A stretch of DNA of 64,000 nucleotides from Elusimicrobiaceae bacterium (GTDB taxonomy: Bacteria; Elusimicrobiota; Elusimicrobia; Elusimicrobiales; Elusimicrobiaceae). Under the pieces are notes generated by a model. It searched no databases, was not told the DNA's origin, and saw only the letters and a list, made by a program, of their open reading frames with translations. The translations under genes were made by a program, and so were the position numbers. Shown one piece after another: positions 42,101 to 50,793 of the stretch (position 1 is the stretch's first letter; every line of letters starts with the position of its first letter). The stretch spans positions 36,477 to 100,476 of the forward strand of contig JAEEMS010000008.1 of NCBI GenBank assembly GCA_016283355.1. The letters are read 5' to 3'.

Positions 42101-43809
42101 AGGTGGGCTTGCCGGGGGCGGATAAGAATTCAGTATGTCTAATGGGAAAAAGAGAGCAGGACGGACGATATTTGTTTGTCTTGCGCAACATGGCTTTCCA
42201 CCAACAGATTTTGCATGTTTTAGAAGAGCGTTCTGCTCAACTTAACGCTTTGTTGGATGCAACGGATGGAATCGTTTTTACCGTGTTTATTCAAAATGGC
42301 AGATTAGGAGGAATTTCCCACGCAAACCAATTTTTAATTAAGAAATTGGGATTCTCCGCTGCCGCCCTTGCGGGAAAGCGTTTTCAGGATTTGTTTGAGG
42401 ATACGGCCAAAAAGCAAGTTGTGCCAGCTTTTAAACAATTTGAAAAAGAATTACAAGAAAAAGGAAAAGTGTCTTTTGCGTGGAATATGCTGATGGCTTC
42501 CGGCCAAACCTTTGAAGCGGAGGTAACGGTAACGGTATTGGATTTACCCAAGCAGGAAACAGCTTTGGTAGTTGTTCGAGATTTGTCCGAAAAACAAAAT
42601 GAATGGGCGCGTTCCTCAAAAACCGCTTTGGAATTGAATAGTATACGGCGAGCTTTGCCGGGTTTATACGTAAAAATGAATTGGGCAGGAACGGTATTGG
42701 ATATTTGCTCGAATCTGTCCTATTGGAACAATACCCAAGCACAGCAGGTGCGCAATCGAAATGTCAATGAGTTTTTACCGGAAGAATTGGCCGGAAGAGT
42801 AATTGCGGCTGTGAAAGAATCTTTGGCGGTGAATATTAGCACTCATTTTGACCTGCCGTTAAAACTATCCGGCAAACCTCGGCATTTTGAGATGACGGTG
42901 TCTCCTATTACCGGCCAAGAAGAAGTTGTGTTGTGGGGAACGGATGTTTCTGCAGAACGTGAGAATGACCGACACCTGCGCCATGTTTATCGTTTGTTGG
43001 ATGAATCGCATACATCCTTAGATAAGCAAGTAGATAAAATTTTGCAATTCGGGGTAAGTGCTTTCCATATGGAGGTTGGCTGTGTATTGCGTTTGGAAGA
43101 AAAACCGTATGGAACGGAAAGTTGTGTGATGCACGTTACGCAAAATGACGCACAGTTGAAGCAAGGAATGACTTTTGAAGTCGGGGAATGCTTGCAGACA
43201 GTGCAAGACGGTAACGTGATTTTATGGCAAGATTTAGAAGTGTGCAGATCCACCAAATGCATTCATCACAAGCAAAAATGGAAATCCATGGTGGCGGCTC
43301 CTCTCTACGTAGGAAGTTCGGTGGTGGGCATTTTATGTTTTGCTTCCCAAGAGTATCATGTTCCCTTTTCGAATGGAGCGGAAGAGTTGGCCGGAATTTT
43401 AGCTCGCTGGTTGGGACTACGCATTGAGTTGCGTAAGACAGGGAAAATGTTGGATGAGGCCTCCCGTTCCTTTGCACGCACGCTAGAGTACGTTGAGAAA
43501 CCGGCGGTAATGTTAGATTTGGATTACTGCATGACTTTTGTGAACCAACCGTTATTGGATTTGACCGGCCGTCATAGCGGTAATATGTTGGGGCGCAATT
43601 TCTTTAATGAAATCGTGCATGATGAAAAGAAATCGATGAAGTATTTTCAACAAACCTGTGAAACAACTAAAAAGAACATATTTGAAGTACATTTAGATGT
43701 TTATCACAAAAACGGATTATACCAAGATACTCAATGGGAGGTATTTGTGTGCAAAGATGCTAACGGAAAAGTAGCTGGGTATGGTCTGATACAAGAATCT
43801 CGTTCGTGA
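39160..43809 (+). CDS. multi-PAS/GAF sensory protein without output domain
   Basis: 1549 residues, no signal peptide or membrane helix, so cytoplasmic. I count about 11 PAS domains in a row, each ending near an I.EDIT or similar PAC segment (LSIVEDVTQER, LTEDITRRK, ISEDITAKT, CRDITSDN, VRDLSEKQN), with one GAF domain near residues 1290-1450 (SMVAAPLYVGSSVVGILCF) before the last PAS. The protein stops right after that PAS: no histidine kinase, GGDEF, EAL, HTH or phosphatase domain is present. The start at 39160 is chosen for GAGGAAAAG upstream. It may act as a scaffold or partner protein; ligand unknown. The next gene starts 18 bases later with its own -10. Confidence 0.85.
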   Translation: MPIPFFFRKSAKMADVRFLTEEMRSFFDQYPYPILLVDKKDKIVLANPAVCALMACTKEQMMGTGLEQWGLSFSDIKKLAKQYSTDPHLYEVVTPQADAILVNMTVTALAQTQLLMITLDKQTQTPVGTSFLENCLQAYPMAVVLQDVQGKAILCNRYAEKMFAISSKRIHGQSLYSFLPKELVPSLRRVDDTIAQTESFETVSLSYMNPQGEEVQLEVTKAFVPAENGAEDIIATVFRNVTADRREIERLMQTKEMLQRILDHIPLGIYVRDELQRIIYLNKTASQLLTEFDTTTGNTGSSFNDLQQNKTVAAREKKVWLDGKACEFPEEEYTDNLGNKKILRLCKVPLKEDPSRQLVLSIVEDVTQERQQQKESKRINSILSAIVHNMPIGLYARTENGDLLLRNKQCETIFNVTSVTLFDKTGTLPHETPEQIRGYIERERKLLASGQTLDIAEEEYIAEDGEKKILHMVKVPVKEETKFVITLTEDITRRKMQEKEIIDAKNFLQTIINHLPVSLSVKDAKGKYILWNKKSEELFGAKAADVIGKMSYRDDLNQDQKDFLREKDLRVFESGKVQDIAQELISSAAEGAKIMHTVHTPVFHEDGTPDCLLTISEDITAKTRMEKQIREANDKNALLLDHAREAILIVENRKVIYSNSAFFKMLGYESVEKIKGHLLTDFVDKEFHVFLNDKYDNTLAGTAQPGRAISLRLLKKNGQLIEVEFDAVAARYLGRRVVLCFCRDITSDNRILRELREDKHTLKAVFEHSILPSFRLQENGYIKVMNKACRELFGFTPEDKNFYCNVYIRPAISLATRKLLKQGKMAEMDYVFDFDRAKAKFHDRIHGSGKLPLHITFVPINKRDTKEGVAADFVVFVQPQNQRLVSNITSSQSETAVDDTKKVPVEDGLLILPDSEPYVLCDANFNMQSCNALFCSLCQMKKEDLIGQNIRVLVDEKSLTQFEEDLKLLMQTGSLSHRDYQVGLPGADKNSVCLMGKREQDGRYLFVLRNMAFHQQILHVLEERSAQLNALLDATDGIVFTVFIQNGRLGGISHANQFLIKKLGFSAAALAGKRFQDLFEDTAKKQVVPAFKQFEKELQEKGKVSFAWNMLMASGQTFEAEVTVTVLDLPKQETALVVVRDLSEKQNEWARSSKTALELNSIRRALPGLYVKMNWAGTVLDICSNLSYWNNTQAQQVRNRNVNEFLPEELAGRVIAAVKESLAVNISTHFDLPLKLSGKPRHFEMTVSPITGQEEVVLWGTDVSAERENDRHLRHVYRLLDESHTSLDKQVDKILQFGVSAFHMEVGCVLRLEEKPYGTESCVMHVTQNDAQLKQGMTFEVGECLQTVQDGNVILWQDLEVCRSTKCIHHKQKWKSMVAAPLYVGSSVVGILCFASQEYHVPFSNGAEELAGILARWLGLRIELRKTGKMLDEASRSFARTLEYVEKPAVMLDLDYCMTFVNQPLLDLTGRHSGNMLGRNFFNEIVHDEKKSMKYFQQTCETTKKNIFEVHLDVYHKNGLYQDTQWEVFVCKDANGKVAGYGLIQESRS

Positions 43810-43815
43810 GTTTGC

Positions 43816-43821
43816 TATAAT
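43816..43821 (+). promoter_or_regulatory. extended -10 promoter of SpoIID-GT4-acd-etfBA operon
   Basis: TATAAT after TTTGC (43811-43821), six bases before ATG 43828. Confidence 0.65.
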
Positions 43822-43827
43822 TTATAT

Positions 43828-46035
43828 ATGAAAAAAGGGTTATTATTTTTGGCCTTATGTGTCGGTTTTATACCGTTGAAAGCGCAAGAAGTGGAGCCGT
43901 TCTCAGCACAGCCGCTACCTTGGCAAGCAACGGTGGAGGAACCCTTGGTCAAGGGGGAAGATTCCTCTGTTACACCGCCTCAGAAGCAATCCATTTCAAA
44001 ATCATCTTTGACGACCACTCGGGCGGACAGCAAACTGAACGAAAAATTGCTACACAAAAGTGTATTGAACTACGCTTTGCCCGTTGAAATTTCATCGGTG
44101 ATGGACAAGTGTGTGGTCGGCGATGTGGATGGATGTTATTTTTCCTTGAAAACCTATGAAACCAACGAAGATACTGAGGTGGCGGCAGTCGCCAATTTAG
44201 AATTGGCTATTTTATCGTTACAACGCGGTTTGGTTAAACAAGCAATAAATTACATTGAGAAAGCCGGAGAGCTTGCTCCGGAAGATCCTTTTGTGGAATT
44301 AACGCACGGCTGGATATTGCTTTGTTCCGGCCAACATAAACGGGCCCGAGAAATTTTTGAACATTTACTTTATCTTACAGCAGATTTTGAATACGTATCT
44401 TCAGCCAAACTGGGAACGGCGTTATCTTACTATTTTTCCGGCAATAAAGAAAAAGCTGCGGCCTCTTTTCAATATGTATATACTTCAAATCCGTATATGA
44501 TTTCCTTTGTTTCTTACATGTTGGGTCGCATCGCTTCCGAAATGAAAGCGGCGCGTCATTTGGCCCCCGTTTTTCTACAACAATCTCTCACACACGATGA
44601 AAAAAATTATGCGGCAGCGGCTTTGTATGCTAAGCTTTCAGAGAAAAAGAAAGAAAAATTACAAGCATGGCAATATTATGCCACTTTATTCAGTTTGGAT
44701 CCACAAAATGAGATGTTATCCAAAAAAGTGGAGAAGTATGGAAAAGAGTTGGGCGACAAAACAAATGATTATTTGTTTTATTTGCGCTTAGAACAACCCA
44801 TTGTACATGAGATTGCATCTGTCCCTTCGGAATTAGTGCGAATAGCACTATATGCCAATAGAGAGCAAATTCCGCAAGAGGTACAGCAATTATCTGTCAT
44901 GGGGTCCGGCACACTACAAGTGACGGATGAAAAATTAGGAGAAGTACTCCGTTCACCGGCTTATGTGGAAAAAATAATTGCTTTCAACCCACAGACCAAA
45001 GGCATTGATTTTAAAAATGCAAAAGGGCAGGTGGAATTTTCTTCCGTTCGTCCTATTCGGATTCAACCGGATTCAACCCATAAGACGCTATTGGTGAAAA
45101 ATTTACAAGCGGCCAATTTATTTGCCGCAAATTGGAGTGACAAAGAATTAAAAGGCACATTGATTGTTATTCCAACTTCCACGGGTATAAAGTTGACAAA
45201 TGAAGTATACGCGGAGGATTTAATTCCTGCTTTGTTAGCTGCAAAAGTGCAAAATATTACACAGGAAGCTGCCCTACGGGCATTGGCAGTTGTATTACGT
45301 TCTGCCTTAGCTGCCGCAGTAGCGCAACATCCGCAAGCACCTTATCATATTACCGATAATGATGAACAATTCTCTTTTAAAGGAATTAACTTGATGTTTA
45401 AAGGTTTGATAGAAGCTTCGCAAGAATCCGCCCAAATCCATCTAACGGAAGCAGTGGCGGGAGCTTATGAAAGTTGTGGGGTGGTAACGGCCGATGCAAT
45501 TGAAAATACGGAACAAAAGCCGAATTACCAATTTTCTCCGGCGAACGTTAGCAAATATATGTTGTCTAATCCCCCGGCTGATTTATATGCCCGCCCGCAA
45601 GATCCCACACAATGGTCGAGTGTGAAATGGATATATCTGTATGAAGTCAAGGATATCCAACAACGTATTTCTTACAAAAAGAACATTGGTGCATTGCGAG
45701 CGATTGCTCCCATTAAATTTTCACCCAATGGACGTATTTTAGGGATGCGTTTTGAGGGAAGTAAAGGAAGTTATGAAACGCAAGATCCGCAGGAGATTCT
45801 GTTCATTCTAAGTGCGGGAACGATGCGTTCTAATTTCTTCGATATTCTTCCTTTCTACAAAGGGAAAGATATTCAATCGGTGTTAGTACGTGGTTATGAC
45901 ACAGGGCTGGGAAATGGTTTATGCCTACGCGGAGCAGAAGGATTAGCAAAAACGGGAGCAGATTATATGGCGATTATTAAATACTATTTCCCGCAAGCAC
46001 GCATTATCAACACCACTACAGGGATGATTAACTAA
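43828..46035 (+). CDS. SpoIID/LytB-like protein with TPR region
   Basis: 735 residues. Signal peptide (MKKGLLFLALCVGFIPLKAQ), a TPR-like helical region (about 120-310, LAILSLQRGLVKQAINYIEKA and following), then a SpoIID-like C-terminal domain (about 420-735). The end GAEGLAKTGADYMAIIKYYFPQARI matches the SpoIID closing pattern, but the GHGVGMSQ-type motif before it reads GYDTGLGNGLCLR and the expected EdY..GVvp.E region reads AEDLIPALLAAK, so catalytic residues for glycan lysis look altered. It may be a peptidoglycan-binding relative. Its stop codon overlaps the ATG of the GT4 gene by one base. Confidence 0.68.
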   Translation: MKKGLLFLALCVGFIPLKAQEVEPFSAQPLPWQATVEEPLVKGEDSSVTPPQKQSISKSSLTTTRADSKLNEKLLHKSVLNYALPVEISSVMDKCVVGDVDGCYFSLKTYETNEDTEVAAVANLELAILSLQRGLVKQAINYIEKAGELAPEDPFVELTHGWILLCSGQHKRAREIFEHLLYLTADFEYVSSAKLGTALSYYFSGNKEKAAASFQYVYTSNPYMISFVSYMLGRIASEMKAARHLAPVFLQQSLTHDEKNYAAAALYAKLSEKKKEKLQAWQYYATLFSLDPQNEMLSKKVEKYGKELGDKTNDYLFYLRLEQPIVHEIASVPSELVRIALYANREQIPQEVQQLSVMGSGTLQVTDEKLGEVLRSPAYVEKIIAFNPQTKGIDFKNAKGQVEFSSVRPIRIQPDSTHKTLLVKNLQAANLFAANWSDKELKGTLIVIPTSTGIKLTNEVYAEDLIPALLAAKVQNITQEAALRALAVVLRSALAAAVAQHPQAPYHITDNDEQFSFKGINLMFKGLIEASQESAQIHLTEAVAGAYESCGVVTADAIENTEQKPNYQFSPANVSKYMLSNPPADLYARPQDPTQWSSVKWIYLYEVKDIQQRISYKKNIGALRAIAPIKFSPNGRILGMRFEGSKGSYETQDPQEILFILSAGTMRSNFFDILPFYKGKDIQSVLVRGYDTGLGNGLCLRGAEGLAKTGADYMAIIKYYFPQARIINTTTGMIN

Positions 46036-47267
46036 TGGAAAAGACAAAAATTTTATATTTTATTACGCGTATGGACCAAGGTGGCGCACAAGCCAGTGTG
46101 CTGACTACATTCAAAACAATTAACAAGCAACAGTTTGAAGCATTTCTTGCTACGGGTCCGGGTGGCCGGTTGGACGGGAAAATACAACATGATAAAGAAC
46201 ATGTATATTTCTTGTCGGCCCTAAAGCATGATACCTGTTTAAAATATATGTTTCATGATTTGGTGGCTATTTGTCAGATGGGGCGCGTATTGCGAAAAGT
46301 AAAACCGGATATTGTGCATACAAACGCTCCCAAAGCAGGTATTTTAGGAAGAATAGCAGCGCGTATATTTTGGCGTAAAGCCAAAGTGGTGCATACATTT
46401 CACGGTCTCGGTTTTGCGCGTGAGCAAGGGGAAAAACAATTTAAATTTTTTGTATCCGTAGAAAAATTTTGTGCGAAATTTACGGATGTGCTTGTTTTTG
46501 TTTCCCGTAAAAATGCACAAGAAGCCAAAGAATTGGGCATTGGGAAAGGAATTCGGACGGAAATTATTCGGGCAGGGGTTAATTTTAATCCCATTTTGCC
46601 TCTCAAATTTGATCCGGTAGCCAAAAAAGCTTCTTTTAATATTCCGCCCAACGCAAAAGTAGTATTGGCCCTAGCCAATTGTAAACCACTTAAAAATCCT
46701 TTGCATTTTGTGTTTGCTGCCTACAAAGTGCTTAACCAAATGAAGAATGTATATTTTATTTTTACGGGAGACGGGCCGCTGCGGGAGCAAGTTTCGCATT
46801 TGGTAGAAAATTTAAATATCAAGAAAAATGTTCTGTTCCCCGGTTGGCGTAACGATGCTTTGGAATTATTGGCGATCAGTGATGTGTATGCCAGTGTGTC
46901 GTTGCGTGAGGGGTTGCCGATGTCTTTGTTGGAGGCAATGTCTATGCGGGTGCCGGCCGTCTGCTACGATGTGGATGGTATTAGCGAAGTAATTACGAAT
47001 AATAAAACCGGATTTTTAGTACGTCCGAAAGATATCGACAAATTCGCTGAAAAATTGAAAGTCCTTCTGCGCCATAATAACCTACGGGAAAGATTTGAAG
47101 CCGCGATTGACCATCGCGATTTTTCCGAATTTACTGCCAATACCATGGTGAAAAAACAGGAGCGTTTATACCGCGGTTTGGTACCTCCTACCAAGAAAAG
47201 CGCGGGGCATCGTCGGTTTTTTCGCAAACGCCGAAGCCACAAAAGATTTGAAGGGAGAGCGCGATGA
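46035..47267 (+). CDS. glycosyltransferase family 4
   Basis: 410 residues, GT-B fold. Motifs: RMDQGGAQASVLT at the N-terminus, VHTNAPKAGILGRIAAR, VHTFHGLGF, IIRAGVNF, FTGDGPLREQV and the donor-site SLREGLPMSLLEAMSMRVPAVCYD. Likely adds a sugar to a surface polysaccharide or lipid. The C-terminus is very basic (KKSAGHRRFFRKRRSHKRF). Overlaps the acyl-CoA dehydrogenase gene by four bases. Confidence 0.9.
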   Translation: MEKTKILYFITRMDQGGAQASVLTTFKTINKQQFEAFLATGPGGRLDGKIQHDKEHVYFLSALKHDTCLKYMFHDLVAICQMGRVLRKVKPDIVHTNAPKAGILGRIAARIFWRKAKVVHTFHGLGFAREQGEKQFKFFVSVEKFCAKFTDVLVFVSRKNAQEAKELGIGKGIRTEIIRAGVNFNPILPLKFDPVAKKASFNIPPNAKVVLALANCKPLKNPLHFVFAAYKVLNQMKNVYFIFTGDGPLREQVSHLVENLNIKKNVLFPGWRNDALELLAISDVYASVSLREGLPMSLLEAMSMRVPAVCYDVDGISEVITNNKTGFLVRPKDIDKFAEKLKVLLRHNNLRERFEAAIDHRDFSEFTANTMVKKQERLYRGLVPPTKKSAGHRRFFRKRRSHKRFEGRAR

Positions 47268-48496
47268 ATTACGCAATCAACGAGATAGAAGAAGCGGTTC
47301 TTCAAACAACACGTGAGTTTGCCCAGAAAAAGATTAAACCCATCCGTGCGGAAATGGATGAGAAGGAGCAATTTTCCAAGCAGTTATGGCAGGAATATTG
47401 TAAATCCGGTTTATTTGGGTTATGGTTGCCGGAATTCTATGGGGGATTAGGCGGTGGTATTACGTGTTTGGCCATGGCGTTTGAAGAGCTTTCCCGTGCT
47501 TGTGCCGGATTGGCATTAACGCCGGGGACTTCGGCTTTGGGAGCTATCCCTATGTTTTTGGCCGCTACTGCGCAGCAACGAGAACGGTGGTGCCCTGATT
47601 TGGCTAGCGGCAAAAAGTTGTGGGCTTTTGCCCTTACAGAGCCGGAGGCCGGCTCGGATGCGACCGCTTTGAAAACCACGGCCATCCGGGATGGCGACTA
47701 TTATGTAGTCAATGGAACAAAACATTTTATTTCTACCGGTAAAGAAGCTGATTTTTATACGGTTGCCGTGAATACGAATCCTTCCCGTGGTGCACGAGGA
47801 ATTTCTTTGCTTGTGATTGAAAAGGGAACGCCCGGATTTTCTTTCGGAAAGAAAGAAGTAAAAATGGGAATTCGTTCTAACCCGACGTACGAGTTGATTT
47901 TTGAAAATGTTCGTGTGCCGAAAGAAAATTTACTGGGGAGTGAAGGGCGTGGGTTGTTGTATGTGCAGGAAACGCTCGATTATTCACGGCCCGGTGTGGC
48001 AGCGCAAGCAATAGGTATTGCACAAGGGGCCCTGGATACAACAATTCCTTATTTGCGTACGCGTAAACAGTTCGGACAGCCGCTCATTACTTTTCAGGCG
48101 TTGGGTCACAAAGTGGCGGAATTGTCTGCGAAAATAGAAGCGGGACGTTCTTTAGTATACACTTTAACACATCAAATGGATAAAGAATTCATTCCGGCGG
48201 TTCAAAATGCATTGGCGAATCAAACAACTGTACACGACGAACTTAAAAAACTGAAAGGCGCTCGTTGGACAAAATACAGTGCCCAAGCTAAACTTTTCTG
48301 TTCCAATGTGGCAATGGAAGTAGCGGACGAATGTGTAACATTATGCGGCGGTATTGCATACATGAGAGATTTTCCGTTAGAAAAATATATGCGTGATGCC
48401 AAAATTACCCAAATATACGAAGGGACGGTGCATATCCAGAAAAACGAGATTCTAACAGCTCTTATTAAAGAGTACGCGGCCAAGGGAGAAGAATAA
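47264..48496 (+). CDS. acyl-CoA dehydrogenase
   Basis: 410 residues. FAD enzyme of the acyl-CoA dehydrogenase family: LWLPEFYGGLGGG, FALTEPEAGSDATALKT, GTKHFISTGKEADF, RKQFGQPLITFQALGH, and the catalytic-Glu region IYEGTVHIQKNEI. A stretch of about 20 extra residues (around 310-330) precedes the final helices. With etfBA directly downstream it resembles butyryl-CoA dehydrogenase/Etf clusters, which can bifurcate electrons to ferredoxin; substrate and bifurcation are inference. No thiolase or crotonase is nearby. Confidence 0.9.
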   Translation: MNYAINEIEEAVLQTTREFAQKKIKPIRAEMDEKEQFSKQLWQEYCKSGLFGLWLPEFYGGLGGGITCLAMAFEELSRACAGLALTPGTSALGAIPMFLAATAQQRERWCPDLASGKKLWAFALTEPEAGSDATALKTTAIRDGDYYVVNGTKHFISTGKEADFYTVAVNTNPSRGARGISLLVIEKGTPGFSFGKKEVKMGIRSNPTYELIFENVRVPKENLLGSEGRGLLYVQETLDYSRPGVAAQAIGIAQGALDTTIPYLRTRKQFGQPLITFQALGHKVAELSAKIEAGRSLVYTLTHQMDKEFIPAVQNALANQTTVHDELKKLKGARWTKYSAQAKLFCSNVAMEVADECVTLCGGIAYMRDFPLEKYMRDAKITQIYEGTVHIQKNEILTALIKEYAAKGEE

Positions 48497-49293
48497 TGCA
48501 TATCGTTACATGCGTCAAGCAGACGCCCAAATCCGAAAATATCAAAATTGATCCGGTTACGGGATGTTTAATTCGTGCCGGTGCCGATAGCGCAATGAAT
48601 CCGTTTGATGAATACGCTTTGGAAGCCGCGGTAACACTCAAAGAACAAGTTGGGGGAACGGTGTCAGCCCTTACGATGGGCCCGCCGCAAGCAGAAACAG
48701 TATTGCGAGACAGTATTGCGCGCGGAGCGGACCGGATTTACCAATTGGGGGATAGAGCCCTGGCTGGATCCGACACGTGGTCTACCAGTTATGCCCTTTC
48801 CAAAGGAATTGAAAAAATCAATGCGTTGCAGAAAGTAGATGTTGTCATTTGCGGCAAGCAAACCAACGATAGCGATACCGGCCATATTGGCCCGCAAATT
48901 TCAGCATGGCTGCAATGGCCAAACGCGGCATTTGTAAAAAAAATAGTACGCGTAAACCAAAAATCCATTGTGGTGGAACGATTGACCGAAGACGGAAGTG
49001 AAATTTTAGAGTTGCCTTTTCCGTGTGTTCTTTCCGTGGTGAAAGAAATCAGCAATCCCCGGGTGCGCAGCGTAAAAGGACGTATTGCGGCCAAGCGCGC
49101 AATCATTACGGCTTGGACGGCGGATGACATTGGAGCCGATAAAGAAAAACTGGGAATTGCTCATTGCCCGACCCGTGTGGTAAAATCTTTTACTCCTACG
49201 CGAGAAAATACCGCTCAAATAGTAGACGGAACGAACGGCCGGGAAAAAGGAAAAAATTTAGTTTCTCTTTTGAAGGAAAATCATTTGATTTGA
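48496..49293 (+). CDS. etfB: electron transfer flavoprotein beta subunit
   Basis: 265 residues. Begins MHIVTCVKQTPKSENIKID, with NPFDEYALEAAVTLKE, TMGPPQAETVLRDSIARGAD and VICGKQTNDSDTGHIGPQI, the nucleotide-binding signature of EtfB. Its ATG touches the stop of the acyl-CoA dehydrogenase (one-base overlap). Forms a heterodimer with EtfA encoded next. Confidence 0.94.
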   Translation: MHIVTCVKQTPKSENIKIDPVTGCLIRAGADSAMNPFDEYALEAAVTLKEQVGGTVSALTMGPPQAETVLRDSIARGADRIYQLGDRALAGSDTWSTSYALSKGIEKINALQKVDVVICGKQTNDSDTGHIGPQISAWLQWPNAAFVKKIVRVNQKSIVVERLTEDGSEILELPFPCVLSVVKEISNPRVRSVKGRIAAKRAIITAWTADDIGADKEKLGIAHCPTRVVKSFTPTRENTAQIVDGTNGREKGKNLVSLLKENHLI

Positions 49294-49300
49294 GGAATTT

Positions 49301-50293
49301 ATGCCAGTGAAGGATTGTAAAAATGTATGGATTTTGGCGGAAGTGCAGCATGGGAAATTGAGCCCAACGGCTTATGAGTTACTCCATGCCGGCCGTAAAT
49401 TAGCCGACGATTTGGAAGAGAAATTGTGCGCGGTTGTATTAGGAAATCACGTCGGGAAATATGCGCGGGATTTGATAGAGCACGGGGCAGATGTCGTTTA
49501 TGTGTGTGAGAGTGACCAATTGGAAAATTATGTGGATGATACTTATGCTAAAGTATTAACCGATTTGGTGCAAACATATCACCCCAACAAATTATTAATC
49601 CCCGCCACCAATTGCGGCCGTGCCTTGTCCGCCAAGACCGCTGTGTTTGTGGGAACAGGGTTAACGGCCGACGCAACACAAGTGCAAATTAACAAAGCGG
49701 ATGGGCAACTTTATGCTACGCGTCCTACGTTTGGCGGAAATTTGATGGCAACCATTACCTGTGCAAAAACACGGCCGGAGATGTGTTCGTTACGCCCAAT
49801 GGCTTATGACAAAGCTCCCTTGCAAAAAGGACGAAAGGGGGAAATCGTTAAATTCCCATTTACCAAAGGAAAACATGCTTCCCTTGCTAAATTTTTAGAA
49901 TTCATCAAAAGTAAAGAAGAAGGATTAGATCTTTCCGAGGTGACAGTTATTGTAGCCGGAGGGAGGGGAGTTGGTAAGAAAGAAGGATTTCATCTTTTAC
50001 ACCAGTTAGCGCAACGGTTGGGAGGTGCAGTGGGGGCTTCTCGCGGCCCGGTGGATAGTGGCTGGATTGACTATCGGTATCAAATTGGTTTAACGGGCCG
50101 TACGGTAAAACCCAAACTTTATATCGCATGTGGTATTTCTGGGCAGATTCAACATATGGCCGGTGTAAGCGGAGCGGATGTAATTGTTGCTATTAACAAA
50201 GATCCAAATGCTCCTATTATGAAGATGGCACATTACGCTGTGGAAGGGGATATGTATGAAGTAATCCCTGCTATGTTGGAAGCGCTGTCTTAG
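49301..50293 (+). CDS. etfA: electron transfer flavoprotein alpha subunit
   Basis: 330 residues. N-terminal alpha/beta domain, then the FAD domain (about 200-330) with VIVAGGRGVGKKEGF, GASRGPVDSGWI, the FAD signature GRTVKPKLYIACGISGQIQH and VAINKDPNAPIMKMAHYAV. GAGG ribosome site before the ATG. Last gene of the operon that starts at 43828; a strong terminator follows. Confidence 0.95.
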   Translation: MPVKDCKNVWILAEVQHGKLSPTAYELLHAGRKLADDLEEKLCAVVLGNHVGKYARDLIEHGADVVYVCESDQLENYVDDTYAKVLTDLVQTYHPNKLLIPATNCGRALSAKTAVFVGTGLTADATQVQINKADGQLYATRPTFGGNLMATITCAKTRPEMCSLRPMAYDKAPLQKGRKGEIVKFPFTKGKHASLAKFLEFIKSKEEGLDLSEVTVIVAGGRGVGKKEGFHLLHQLAQRLGGAVGASRGPVDSGWIDYRYQIGLTGRTVKPKLYIACGISGQIQHMAGVSGADVIVAINKDPNAPIMKMAHYAVEGDMYEVIPAMLEALS

Positions 50294-50309
50294 TGTACAA
50301 TTTGCAAAA

Positions 50310-50339
50310 CGCCCCGGGAATTTCCCGGGGCGTTTTTTT
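50310..50339. terminator. bidirectional terminator after etfA
   Basis: Perfect palindrome CGCCCCGGGAA / TTCCCGGGGCG followed by seven T residues; shared with the convergent prepilin gene. Confidence 0.93.
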
Positions 50340-50340
50340 G

Positions 50341-50793
50341 TTATTTAATCAGGTAAGCATCTTCGCCGTTTAAATCGAAGGGGTCTTCTTGGTTGGCCTG
50401 CGACTCACAGAAGTTTTTTCCTGCAGAGTTGAGAGGAATACAGGCCAATCGGCGAAAATTTTGAGTGGTTTGTATTTTGTACTGCAAAGGTTCATCAGCA
50501 TCCTTCTTTATAAATTCCGCTTCCCAACAAATCCCTGTGCTGTTTTCAGCGCAAAAAATGCGCCCTGTAAAATGTTTTAGGTTGCTGTGTTGTAATTTGC
50601 TTGTCCACGAATCGGCCTGTGCTTGAGAGAAGTTTACGCCTGTTGCAAAGTTTTTTTGGTGTCCCCATAAAATCACTAATTCCGTCAATCGTGCACTCTC
50701 GACCGCATTACGGTAATAGGGTAATGCAACTGCGATTAGGACAGCAATAATGAGGACGACAACTAACATTTCCAAAAGGGTAAATCCTTTCAT
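50341..50793 (-). CDS. type IV prepilin-like protein, third copy
   Basis: 150 residues. Leader MKG is cut before FTLLEMLVVV; Glu5 is present, and ALPYYRNAVESARLTE parallels the other two prepilins but is more diverged. Four cysteines in the globular part (IFCAEN, GICWEA, LACIPL, FCES). Its start overlaps the stop of an AlbA_2-domain gene (ATGA), so it is translated from that gene's mRNA, which is an odd partner. Confidence 0.87.
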   Translation of the reverse strand: MKGFTLLEMLVVVLIIAVLIAVALPYYRNAVESARLTELVILWGHQKNFATGVNFSQAQADSWTSKLQHSNLKHFTGRIFCAENSTGICWEAEFIKKDADEPLQYKIQTTQNFRRLACIPLNSAGKNFCESQANQEDPFDLNGEDAYLIK

